DNA of 64,000 nt, taken from NCBI RefSeq assembly GCF_964019385.1, contig NC_088654.1, positions 21,013,375 to 21,077,374 on the forward strand. Direction: 5' to 3'. Below are positions 56,168 to 64,000 of the stretch, piece by piece. The position numbers and the translations under genes are program-made. This DNA is from Sycon ciliatum. Its lineage: Eukaryota; Porifera; Calcarea; Leucosolenida; Sycettidae. The notes below the pieces were generated by a model, which searched no databases, was not told the origin of the DNA, and saw only the letters and a program-made list of their open reading frames with translations. The stretch's first letter is position 1. The number at the start of each line of letters is the position of its first letter.

Positions 56168-57757
56168 AACCATCTCGCTCTTGATGCCTCTCTCCTTGTC
56201 CATGGTGTACATGTACTGATCCATGCAGATCATGTTGATCTTGATGGATGTGGACGCGTGACTGGGTACATTGATGGGCGAGTTGGCCACAGCGGCAAAC
56301 TGATAGTCGACTGTTAGATTACCACGAGCTTTCTGATTATCCACGTGTCTATCCAAGTTCAAGTTGATCGGTATCATGAAGAAGTTGTTGCAATAGTCCG
56401 ACGCGGTGATGGGTATCTCCATACCTCCGTAGGACTTGCCCAAGAACTCGCGGACGAGGTTGTAGCCGCACAGGTAGGACGACCTGTTGTAGTCGTAAAA
56501 GTAGGTACCATCTTCGTTCTGACTACACATCCACTCGAACTTGAGCGGGCTGTCGAAAAGCGTCTCGTCGTTGAGCGTGATGCGCAGCTGTGAAATGTTT
56601 GCATGAATCATGGCGAGTCGGTTGGACGAATGGGTGGGATTGTTCGTTTTCAGAGCAGGCTCGTCTCTGCTTTTTAAATCCGTGAAGAAGATGAGGAATT
56701 TGCGTGGGATGTCGGTGTTGTGCAGGAGTTCAATGGTTCCCGCATCGTCCGTGATGCTCTTCTGGGTTTGTCTGGCACCCCACGTGTGGAAGTACAGTTG
56801 CTTGGAGAGACGCATCTGATCAGTGTAGGTGCGATCCATGCGATACGTAGGCACGACAAGCTCGAGCTGAGTGAGCTCGATCCTAACGTCACCTACGCCA
56901 CGAGCGCTGTTGTCACCACCTCCATTGTCAGTCAGAAGCACGTATCGAGACATCTCGGCCGGTGGGAGATCGAACTTGATCTTCACCTGCGTGTTCGGCG
57001 GCAGCCACGAATCATCCACGTTGAAAAAGGGGATGAAGGGGCGCATTTTGTACTGGAAATGACCCGATTGCGTGCGTATGACATTCTCCTGAACAGTGTT
57101 GCTGAAGCTTTCCGTGTCCGAAATGGGCACCGTAGGTTTTCGCTTCAATGCGTTATGACCATCGAAGTCATCGCCATCCGAGTCGTTCGTGGCAAACGCA
57201 AAGGCGCGTTTGCGCTTCACACCGTATCGATACTCGCCCAGATGTACATCCTTCAGCGCATGTCGTGGGTCCAGCTTCTGAAGTCCGTACAGCTCAGAGT
57301 CGGAATACTGGAGTTTGGATACGTCGCTCTCCAAGAGGCTTAGCACGTGTTGTATATCCTGCATGTCGGTGATTTTGCTTGATTGCGTCACCTCCGTGCC
57401 ATTCAGCTCCACCCTGAGGTTCTTGTACCAGGAAAATGCAGGTGATGTGGTGCATATCCAGTGTTCGTAATCACGACTGTTGCCACCGTTTCGACTGTCC
57501 TTGACGGTGTATTTGAATTTAACTATGAAGTAGCTTTCGCTCAAAGCCATAAAGTTGGGCGATGATATGTCCAGTTCATGATTCAGGGACGGCGGTGATC
57601 GATCTGCACTGGAATACAGCAAAACGCTGCGTCTGCCTTCTAGCATGGAGTACTTTTTTTCATTTCTTTCCTGGATACTGTTCTGCACCACCTTGGCGTT
57701 GGTGAGCAGACCTTTAAACGATTCGGGGATCGCCGGAGAGACGAGCGTCTGCGCCAT
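56165..57757 (-). CDS. Major capsid protein (double jelly-roll, hexon-like)
   Basis: 530 aa from ATG 57757. Length and features fit Polinton major capsid proteins. The N-terminal region has YIVKFKYTVKD and an aromatic WICTTSPAFSWYKNLRVELNGTE strand pair, followed by a helical insertion (about 125-215). The second half has FIPFFNVDDSWLPPNTQVKIKF, ELTQLELVVPTYRM and the RGNLTVDYQF...INMICMDQYMYTM strands near the C-terminus. The frame is intact. It overlaps the upstream two-helix membrane gene by 44 bp, so the two are probably co-expressed. It would form the T-numbered capsid shell with the penton protein 600 bp upstream. Confidence 0.9.
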   Translation of the reverse strand: MAQTLVSPAIPESFKGLLTNAKVVQNSIQERNEKKYSMLEGRRSVLLYSSADRSPPSLNHELDISSPNFMALSESYFIVKFKYTVKDSRNGGNSRDYEHWICTTSPAFSWYKNLRVELNGTEVTQSSKITDMQDIQHVLSLLESDVSKLQYSDSELYGLQKLDPRHALKDVHLGEYRYGVKRKRAFAFATNDSDGDDFDGHNALKRKPTVPISDTESFSNTVQENVIRTQSGHFQYKMRPFIPFFNVDDSWLPPNTQVKIKFDLPPAEMSRYVLLTDNGGGDNSARGVGDVRIELTQLELVVPTYRMDRTYTDQMRLSKQLYFHTWGARQTQKSITDDAGTIELLHNTDIPRKFLIFFTDLKSRDEPALKTNNPTHSSNRLAMIHANISQLRITLNDETLFDSPLKFEWMCSQNEDGTYFYDYNRSSYLCGYNLVREFLGKSYGGMEIPITASDYCNNFFMIPINLNLDRHVDNQKARGNLTVDYQFAAVANSPINVPSHASTSIKINMICMDQYMYTMDKERGIKSEMV

Positions 57758-58358
57758 GCTTGTTCTCCTCGCTTGCCTTTACATATGAGGGGGAAATATT
57801 TTCACGTTGGTCGTCCAGAGAGCCGTCCACAAAGTCGCGAGCCTCCTCATAAATACCCTTCAACTTGAGATGCTCCTCGCTGGTTAGCACTCCGTCATGC
57901 ATGCATGCACCCAGTTCCATGGTGAAAGCGTCTTCGGCCTTATCCCATCGCTGTTGAGAGAGTAGGAGCTTTTTCTGCATTCCACGTTGCGAGGATACGC
58001 GCTTGCTAACGCATCCCAGAGCCAAGCTGGTCAACGTGCTCGCCAGAGAGAGCCCGCCAACGATGCGCTTATCCACATCGGCAAACACCGTTGTCTGACT
58101 AGCACTGAGAGCAAGCTGAACACCGAGAAGCACGGTGAGTACTATGTTTCCATGTGACAAGCGTTTTTCCACAGCAGCGATCTTGTTTTTCTCCAGTTCC
58201 TTTCGGTCTCTGATTTTTCTCAACAGCTGTCGAAGATGATCCACTCGGAACTGCTCGACGGCACTTCCCGTCTCTACAGGCGAGAGGTTCGTCGGTGTTG
58301 CATTGCTATCGCTGCTGCTGCTGCTGCTGCTGCTGCGGTTGCTGCTGTCAAGATCCAT
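57714..58358 (-). CDS. Two-helix membrane protein with flanking coiled coils
   Basis: 214 aa. Poly-Ser N-terminus, a basic heptad region (about 36-66, LRQLLRKIRDRKELEKNK), TM1 about 71-86, TM2 about 99-116, then a long helical tail. The hairpin-plus-helix layout resembles SLATT-type two-TM domains, but I cannot confirm homology. The position between the minor and major capsid genes and a shared promoter element suggest a virion membrane or assembly protein. Confidence 0.7.
   Translation of the reverse strand: MDLDSSNRSSSSSSSSDSNATPTNLSPVETGSAVEQFRVDHLRQLLRKIRDRKELEKNKIAAVEKRLSHGNIVLTVLLGVQLALSASQTTVFADVDKRIVGGLSLASTLTSLALGCVSKRVSSQRGMQKKLLLSQQRWDKAEDAFTMELGACMHDGVLTSEEHLKLKGIYEEARDFVDGSLDDQRENISPSYVKASEENKHGADARLSGDPRIV
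57782..57805 (-). promoter_or_regulatory. Late-type upstream element, major capsid gene
   Basis: The minus strand reads GAAAATATTTCCCCCTCATA then TG. It is followed by TAAAGG, 24 nt before the ATG. Confidence 0.55.
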
Positions 58359-58369
58359 TGTCGACTTTA

Positions 58370-58392
58370 CTATGCAGAGGAAATATTTTCAA
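58370..58392 (-). promoter_or_regulatory. Late-type upstream element, two-helix membrane gene
   Basis: The minus strand reads TTGAAAATATTTCCTCTGCA then TAG, followed by TAAAG. The TAG is also the stop codon of the penton gene. Confidence 0.55.
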
Positions 58393-59116
58393 TGCGCATG
58401 TCCAAATAGATAGGATAGCCCGTGGTGATCAGCTCACCGGTGTTAAACTTGAGCCAGAAAGTCATCTGACGCACGCTCTCGTTTCGAAGCATGTCACGCT
58501 TGTCTTTCTGAGAGAACATGTAGTTGTTCACACCGTTGAGGGTTTGCACGAGAAACGTTTTCACCACTCTCGAGTCCATGTTGTCCTCGTACTCGATGGA
58601 TGGTGCAATCAGATCCGTATAGAGGAGAACCAGTCTGCGTCCAACGGTGAGGTCCACGGCATGGGGGAGGGTGCGCACACCGCTCATGTCATAGCGAGTC
58701 TCGATTGCACCCACCCCCAACAGGACACCCGGCGAGTCGTTCTTCAGCGTGCACAGCTTTCCCACAGGTGTGGATATCGTTAGTCGACTGGTCAACCGCG
58801 AGTAGGTGAAGACCACATCCTGATGTCCGCGAGTTGACAGAGCTGCATTGACGACGACGACGAGCTCCTCCGCATCCGTGTAGGTACCGGTGGTGATGGA
58901 TACTCGATCTTCCACTCCACTCTCCACATTCGTCACATACAGTTTGTTGGTATGCTCGCTCACGTTCTCAACGTGCAACTCGAACTGTGCCGATTGCAAA
59001 TGGAGCGTTTTCCTGCGCGTGTCGAGCTCCTTAACGTTTAGAGTGAAGTTGGGTGTGTACTGCCCGCTGCTCACCGCAAAGACGTTATTGGCAGCGGTGA
59101 GAATCACAGACGACAT
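58370..59116 (-). CDS. Minor capsid (penton-like) protein
   Basis: 248 aa from ATG 59116. It is mostly beta: FTLNVKELDTRRKTLHLQSAQFELHV, YTDAEELVVVVNAAL, VVFTYSRLTSRLTIST, DLTVGRRLVLLYTDLI and a C-terminal MTFWLKFNTGELITTGYPIYLDMRIENI strand set. Size and order fit the single jelly-roll penton protein of Polintons, which caps the fivefold vertices. It is divergent from the fibre gene, with only 47 bp between the start codons. Confidence 0.85.
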   Translation of the reverse strand: MSSVILTAANNVFAVSSGQYTPNFTLNVKELDTRRKTLHLQSAQFELHVENVSEHTNKLYVTNVESGVEDRVSITTGTYTDAEELVVVVNAALSTRGHQDVVFTYSRLTSRLTISTPVGKLCTLKNDSPGVLLGVGAIETRYDMSGVRTLPHAVDLTVGRRLVLLYTDLIAPSIEYEDNMDSRVVKTFLVQTLNGVNNYMFSQKDKRDMLRNESVRQMTFWLKFNTGELITTGYPIYLDMRIENISSA

Positions 59117-59163
59117 TCTTGTTCTATGGAAGAAAAAATATATCTTCTCTTTATTAGAGCATC
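59117..59163. promoter_or_regulatory. Bidirectional promoter between penton and fibre genes
   Basis: 47 bp with a single AT-rich core (gaaaaaatatatcttctc). Read on minus it gives GATATATTTTTTCTTCCATA-G before the penton ATG; on plus it gives AATATATCTTCTCTTTATTA-G before the fibre ATG. Both directions match the late-type element. Confidence 0.6.
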
Positions 59164-60000
59164 ATGGCATTTTGGGCATCTCATTTCCACGAGAGCGATT
59201 CAAAGATTGCATCTCAACGAGCATTGCAAGAGACCAGAGATGCTCTCCTGCAATTGAAGGTGCTGGTTGGTAATGAAAAAACCGAGCATACCATCGTGCA
59301 CGATGTGCAATCTTTAAAGACACTCAAATTCGATAGAGAAGAAGCTAGCCAGCTGAGAAAGGAGGTGGAGGAGGTGCGCAAAATGAGGGGCCCGAAAGGA
59401 GAGCCAGGACGTGGATGGCTCGGGGGCGATCGTGCACCGTCCTTGCACGATGGCAGGGTGGGTGACTTTTTCCACAACTCTGACAGTGGACTCGTCTACG
59501 AAAAGCTAAACGATACCGAGTGGGTGGTTACTGCGTCACTGAAAGGGCCCCCGGGTCCACAAGGTCTGCAAGGAGTACGAGGAGAGCAAGGTCTGCAAGG
59601 GCCTGTTGGAGAAGCTGGACAACGTGGACCGCCTGGTGAGAGGAGTGCAGCTCCTACGGTGCGTATCGTGGAGGGTACCCTACCGGAAAATCATGCCAAC
59701 ACATCGCTCGTACTTGTGGAGTTTCCCTTTGAAAAATCACTGGATGGAGGTACTATCATACCCGTTGGACTGTACATGCTGGTGGGATACCCCGCAAACG
59801 CAGAAGAGCTTGGAGCGAACGAACAGCGCTACTGGATCTCACACAAGGAGATACCTCGCAAGAACAAGTGCACGCTTGCGTTCAGGATTCGCCCCATTCA
59901 TCATCACCAAGCCGTGCTCATAATGGATGATACCATCACAGGAGTATACAAAAACTTTCGCATTTACAATTCATATCGTTTCATTTATCAAGAACATTGA
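59164..60000 (+). CDS. Collagen-like fibre (vertex spike) protein
   Basis: 278 aa. Residues 12-75 form heptad-rich coiled coil. A short GPKGEPG stretch at 76-82 is followed by a globular insert (about 83-125: [20 protein letters not shown]). Eleven uninterrupted Gly-X-Y triplets (128-160) follow, then a C-terminal domain of about 115 residues rich in beta strands and aromatics ([43 protein letters not shown]). Trimeric coil, collagen shaft and head is the plan of viral receptor-binding fibres. Pairing with the penton gene through one promoter strongly supports a vertex spike. Host binding itself is inference. Confidence 0.8.
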   Translation: MAFWASHFHESDSKIASQRALQETRDALLQLKVLVGNEKTEHTIVHDVQSLKTLKFDREEASQLRKEVEEVRKMRGPKGEPGRGWLGGDRAPSLHDGRVGDFFHNSDSGLVYEKLNDTEWVVTASLKGPPGPQGLQGVRGEQGLQGPVGEAGQRGPPGERSAAPTVRIVEGTLPENHANTSLVLVEFPFEKSLDGGTIIPVGLYMLVGYPANAEELGANEQRYWISHKEIPRKNKCTLAFRIRPIHHHQAVLIMDDTITGVYKNFRIYNSYRFIYQEH

Positions 60001-60045
60001 TTATGTTTCTGATGATGATGATGATGCTCATGACGATATTGATCA

Positions 60046-60591
60046 TCAATTACAATGTAAATAAATCAGTGATACAAAAAATACAAATTGCATAGCGCAA
60101 AGTAAAATGTTCCCTGATCCGCCGTGCTGCCGGCACTGTCTCACGGCTACTCGATGTAGCTCGCGCTCGTAGCACGCGATGATCTTGTTGGCAATGGCAG
60201 GTTGCATCGTGATTACCGCCTGCTCACATATCACTATCAGATGAGCGAGGGGGGTGATGAGAAGTCCCAGCCTTCCATCGTCAATCCAACGCTCACCCAT
60301 GATTGCGAATATCCGCTCCAGGTAGTGCGGCAGCAGTGCGCCTCCATCCGCCAACACTTTCTCAGAAAGCAGCACTTGCGTCGCGGCAATCAAGTCGATC
60401 CTGCGATCCCTGGCAAGGTTACGAGCCAGTCTCCAGATCACCTCCAGACGCTCATCTTTTGCCACCGTCTGGAGGTCTTCGACGGGGCACAGGCCTTTCA
60501 GAGCCACACAATGCAGCAGCGATCGGAGCACGCAACTACTCTCATCGTGCTTGCTCAGCAGCATCCAAATACCGATGTCCATAGCGTTCAT
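60046..60591 (-). CDS. Tail-anchored all-helical protein, Bcl-2-like candidate
   Basis: 181 aa, predicted almost entirely helical. The segment RWIDDGRLGLLITPLAHL (about 101-118) resembles a BH1 region (W-x-x-G-R-[LI]). The C-terminal 20 residues (NILLCAMQFVFFVSLIYLHC) form a hydrophobic tail anchor, as in Bcl-2 relatives and viral homologues. Such proteins block host apoptosis at mitochondria. Homology is weak by eye and no BH2 is certain. An unrelated membrane protein remains possible. It converges with the fibre gene. Confidence 0.45.
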   Translation of the reverse strand: MNAMDIGIWMLLSKHDESSCVLRSLLHCVALKGLCPVEDLQTVAKDERLEVIWRLARNLARDRRIDLIAATQVLLSEKVLADGGALLPHYLERIFAIMGERWIDDGRLGLLITPLAHLIVICEQAVITMQPAIANKIIACYERELHRVAVRQCRQHGGSGNILLCAMQFVFFVSLIYLHCN

Positions 60592-60690
60592 GATGAGGCG
60601 GACAGAAAGTATAGGTTGTTCACTAAACTGTAAAAGAACAAATGAGTACCGGATAAACGATCATCGTGATCTTATAATATCTCGATGTGA

Positions 60691-61482
60691 TCAAGGAGAC
60701 GTGGATGGAACAGCACCAGTCTTCTTCCTCCTTTTCGCGACCGCACGGGGCTTGATCGCGGCGCAGGAAAATCTATAAAGAGCACATCGCAGATCGTCCG
60801 GTAGCGAGTCAACATGCCTGTCACTGCCACAGCCGTAAGACTCGATCAGGAGTCTCATTGCGTCGTTCTGCTCCCTACAGAACTTGTCAAGGTTTTCATT
60901 CAATCTGGAGGACTGACGGCGTGTCAAGGGCTTGGCATTGATCAAGAGATGCCGCAGCCAAATGTCAGAAAACTGTCTAGGCATGCAGCTGACGAGTCGG
61001 CTGGACCGTGCCCATGACACGTTGCTTTTCGGTAGATAAGATCTCAGTGCATAACAGGCTGCTTTATCCTCATGACAGATGCAGCTCAGAGCGATGGCAT
61101 AGTTCAGACTTTTATAGCCGCTGTCCTTCTTCATGAACTGCAGCCGCTCTTGAACACCGTGAAGCTGCACCTGCACTCCCGTGCGCTCCATGAATCTAAT
61201 CAGATGCTTGTCCACAGCACTCAGACGTTCACGAGCGGCGTACGATCTCGGGAGTACACAACGATCGAAGACGTTCACTTCGGCCATTAAGACGTTACCC
61301 AGCACCAGTCCACAAGTCGTACACACGTACTGTCCTTCATTCACAACCTGATGGTTGTGCCAACACTTTTCCTCGTTCGGAGGCGGTGCAGGCGGAGGCG
61401 ATTGACACGCATCATCGCCGTCGTACTCACGACAGCGTCGCTTGTACTCCCGCAAGATTTCAAACTGCTCTTCAATATCCAT
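60691..61482 (-). CDS. TFIIB-like transcription factor
   Basis: 263 aa from ATG 61482. An N-terminal helix and Pro-rich spacer precede a TFIIB-type zinc ribbon: Cys40, His44 (or His42), Cys54 and Cys57 in YVCTTCGLVLG. Two helical regions (about 85-150 and 165-240) occupy the place of cyclin folds, with LSAVDKHLIRFM and LNYAIALSCICHEDKAACYALRSYL. The C-terminus is basic (RAVAKRRKK). TFIIB bridges promoter and RNA polymerase II; a virus-encoded copy could redirect transcription to late promoters. It is the first gene inside the right terminal repeat. A TATA-like GATATAATAG lies about 45 nt upstream (61521-61531). Confidence 0.75.
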   Translation of the reverse strand: MDIEEQFEILREYKRRCREYDGDDACQSPPPAPPPNEEKCWHNHQVVNEGQYVCTTCGLVLGNVLMAEVNVFDRCVLPRSYAARERLSAVDKHLIRFMERTGVQVQLHGVQERLQFMKKDSGYKSLNYAIALSCICHEDKAACYALRSYLPKSNVSWARSSRLVSCMPRQFSDIWLRHLLINAKPLTRRQSSRLNENLDKFCREQNDAMRLLIESYGCGSDRHVDSLPDDLRCALYRFSCAAIKPRAVAKRRKKTGAVPSTSP

Positions 61483-61657
61483 GTTATCAAAATGATGAGT
61501 GCATCCATGAAGTCTGCCCTATTATATCCTCATCCCGGAGTGAAAATTACAATGACACACGTCCATAAGAGGTAATTACGTAATGGTCTTAAAGGTCATC
61601 ATGACATAATCAATCTAAATAAAGAAAACACTGTAATGCCTTCTTGCAAATCATTAC

Positions 61658-61927
61658 AACACTTTTCAAAGTTGCCGTCACACTTTTCAAAGTTTCCGTC
61701 ACACTTTTCAAAGTTACCGTCACACTTTCTACAAAAGTTATGGTAACACAACTACATCGCAGTACACGGGTGTTACACGTGATCTTGTAACACTATTTGA
61801 CGGATGTCACGGTAAAGTAATCAAGGTCAAACCACAAATTGACAGGGTCAAACCACAGCCTGTCAAAAACATGACAAGGTCACTTCCGGGTCAACTTTGG
61901 CCTCAAACCCTCCTGTTACCTTCTACT
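61658..61927 (-). repeat. Polinton right terminal inverted repeat
   Basis: Inverse of 42991-43260 with one noted difference (gttgccg versus gttaccg). Followed by AAGCGG. Confidence 0.97.
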
Positions 61928-61933
61928 AAGCGG

Positions 61934-62323
61934 TATGATTATTATTATTATTATTATTATTATTATAGAAATGTTTGTTATGACATTGTGTGTATGCTGA
62001 CACTCAATTTGTGTGAATTTTTTATAATGTGATAACAAATAAAATGTAGTGGAAGCATTTCATGAAAATATATGTGTGAACATTGGCAGATTTTGTTGGA
62101 TGGGGACACTTTTTAGCAGTCCAGGGAACATGAAGTACGGCGAGGGGTGTTGGACTGTTGGCATAGAGTTTACAAGTTAAGTACGTCAATATCAGATAGG
62201 GCTCGTGCGTCTGGACAACCAAGCTACAAACCGTCGTATTTCAGTCAAATATCGGTCTTTCTGGTTTTAGCGAATCCAAATAAAGAAAACAACAACATCA
62301 ACAACATAAACAACAACTGTAAG
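61934..62323. other. Intergenic with (TTA)n
   Basis: (ATT)n at about 61937-61966, AT-rich sequence and a CAA-rich run before the hAT element. No gene. Confidence 0.6.
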
Positions 62324-62854
62324 TAGGCCCCAGCGGCAGATGCTAGCTAAATGTTGCCAAGATGCTTTTTGGGATGCTAGCTGACAACTCAGAAAGATGC
62401 TAGTTTGGATGCTAGACAACACGAATTATGCTACCTATTAATGGTAATGGTGAAACATTTGGGTTGAAAACGGTGTTCCGTGCTATTTATGAATTCTCAC
62501 AAAGCAGGTATGTAAAAAGAGTTTTTAAAGGTGCGATGTTGGCATCATGTTGCTATGGAAATATTTGCAATACAAAAGAGCAAATACCAAGAAGTACGAA
62601 TGGCAATGTGGGTCTTGGTCACAACTACTAGGTAATGCAAACAAATTGAATGTAGTGCATGCAATTATCAATGTGGTAGTACCGTAATACTAGTTTCATA
62701 GTGTAATCTAGACCGAATTCCACATCCAGAATGCCAAAATTGGCAAAAATGTATCGGATGCCGGTAAAAACTGCTGTTTATGCTAGCATCGTGTGGAGTC
62801 ACAAAAAGGCCCTTTTATGCTACTTTGGGTGCTAGCATTTGCCGCTGGGGCCTA
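62324..62854. mobile_element. hAT MITE, TAGGCCCCAGCGGCA family
   Basis: 531 bp with inverted ends TAGGCCCCAGCGGCA and a perfect 8-bp duplication ACTGTAAG (62316-62323 and 62855-62862). Non-coding, with several gatgctag repeats near the ends. Confidence 0.88.
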
Positions 62855-62953
62855 ACTGTAAGTTGAGTAGGAGAAGGAAGCAGATTTTGGCGCTCCCAGT
62901 TTTTCCCTAGGTTTCTGCGGATTGAGGCTTACCCGGGGTACCAGACCCCAACC

Positions 62954-64000
62954 ATGGAGCGCAACATTAGTACTGCTGCCCGAAATGGCGAGCCACGATG
63001 GAAATCACTTACCCGAGAGGACATGAAGGCCAACACCGTAGTTTTCACCAGTCACGCCGGTATCAAGACAGTGGATGTAGCCGAGGCCCTTGCAACGCAA
63101 GGGTACACGGACGTCGCCTCCGTCCAGATCACCAATTCCAACCTCACAAAGGTAACGTTATTATCTGCTACGCAGACTGCCGCACTGCTGGGGCACGGGT
63201 TTTTTATCGGCGACAGCCATTTCTCTGTACGCCCTTCATTCACCAAACAACTACAACTCCATATCTTTGATGTCCCGATCTGGATCGAGAATACCGTTAT
63301 CTGCAGTGCTTTGGCTGCATTTGGCCAGATCCGGGAGACATCCGCCATGGTCAAATTCAAACCCCGTCGGGGATTACTGTAGGGACAGGTATGTAATTTG
63401 CCACCATCGAGCTGAAGGAGGGATGTCGGCAAGTTCCGTCATTTGTCCGCACAGCCGACCAGCACCAGTTTCGTGTCCGTCATGAGGACCAGAGGGCCAC
63501 CTGCAGGATCTGCATGGCCATATGGGGGAGCACTTTGCTCGATCGTGTCCGAGCAAGCGGCCCACGAACAAACCACCCACAAATACACAGAGCACCAATT
63601 CGGCTGCACTCCCTGGATCACAACTGAGCTCGGGTACAAGTGCGCCCGATGCAGGAGGTAGTGAGGCTGTTGTGAGTGCTAGTTCAGGTAGTAGCTGTAC
63701 AAACACGGACCCCAGCGCGGAGCCCGAGAGCTCAAATCAATCCACCAGCCCAGCACGCATGCGCACAGAGCCCAAGGGTTCACACTCGTACGCCAGCGCA
63801 GCTCAACAGGGAGCCCGCGCACAGTTCAACTGTACGCACGGGGCGGCCGAACAGGTGAGCACTGCACCCGACGGATCCCCTGCTAGTACTAGTACTAGTA
63901 GCAAGGATGCAACACAGAAAACCGCTGAAATGAACAGCGCCAGTGCGTCCGAGAACACAACCAGCGACGGGGAATCCAAGGAAATACAGAGCAATACTCC
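62954..64000 (+). pseudogene. LINE ORF1 (gag-like) with zinc knuckle, runs off the window
   Basis: ATG 62954 opens a 142-aa frame (VFTSHAGIKTVDVAEAL, a gag-like domain ending near FKPRRG). Homologous-looking sequence then continues in other frames: VPSFVRTADQHQFRVRHEDQRATCRIC, GHMGEHFARSCPSKRP (together a CCHC knuckle split by a shift), and then a Ser/Thr/Pro-rich tail to the window end. At least two frameshifts are visible. The RT should lie beyond 64000. Confidence 0.55.

Noticed and set aside
56720..57343. 207-aa plus-strand frame over the major capsid gene
   Set aside because: Antisense to a well-supported capsid gene and without domain features.

Overview
The window is animal nuclear DNA, most likely from a marine invertebrate. 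The evidence is spliced genes with GT-AG introns, long (AC)n, (CT)n and (AAT)n microsatellites, a 200-base assembly gap, BEL/Pao and CR1-like retroelements, several hAT-type MITEs and Polinton/Maverick DNA. I cannot name the species. The only recognisable host gene is the 5' part of a dihydroflavonol-reductase-like short-chain dehydrogenase on the minus strand at 159-2650. Nearly everything else is mobile DNA, much of it nested.

Layout: 1-5100 holds the host gene, a hAT MITE in its intron, the gap with a CT satellite, and one half of an inverted repeat pair (4064-4590 and 14200-14693). A young BEL/Pao LTR retrotransposon lies at 5109-12436 (minus strand, 427-bp LTRs, ACTTT target duplication). 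From 14855 to 27825 there are TTAA-flanked inverted-repeat elements that contain a broken CR1/L2-like LINE (15256-19860, itself holding a 100-bp-arm palindrome and a MITE), a LINE tail (20988-21617) and a 5'-truncated LINE with a restriction-like endonuclease (22280-23737).

At 28308-42751 lies a giant palindrome with arms of about 5.5 kb, an AG-starting terminus, a near-perfect 6-bp target duplication and Polinton-type PolB fragments at its centre. I read it as a Polinton-derived foldback. A LINE fragment sits in its right arm. In that LINE's (AAT)n tail sits a tandem array of about 477-bp units (39761-42492). Each unit carries the complete core of a hammerhead ribozyme, so this is a retrozyme-like array. 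One unit is interrupted by a hAT MITE.

At 42991-61927 is an apparently almost intact 18.9-kb Polinton/adintovirus-type element with 270-bp inverted repeats and an exact 6-bp duplication (AAGCGG). The plus strand carries a possible ssDNA-binding-type protein and a four-exon protein-primed DNA polymerase B; both have ordinary TATA boxes. A mostly minus-strand block follows: a protease-integrase fusion, an unknown protein, the packaging ATPase, a pX-like basic protein, the double jelly-roll major capsid protein, a two-helix membrane protein, the penton-like minor capsid protein, a divergent collagen-like fibre, a tail-anchored Bcl-2-like candidate and a TFIIB-like factor. Eight genes of the morphogenesis block share an AT-rich/pyrimidine/(C)AYAG-like element upstream of the start codon. 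This suggests a separate late transcription class, possibly served by the element's own TFIIB-like protein.

The last 2 kb hold a third hAT MITE (62324-62854) and the 5' part of another LINE with a zinc-knuckle ORF1 that runs off the window.
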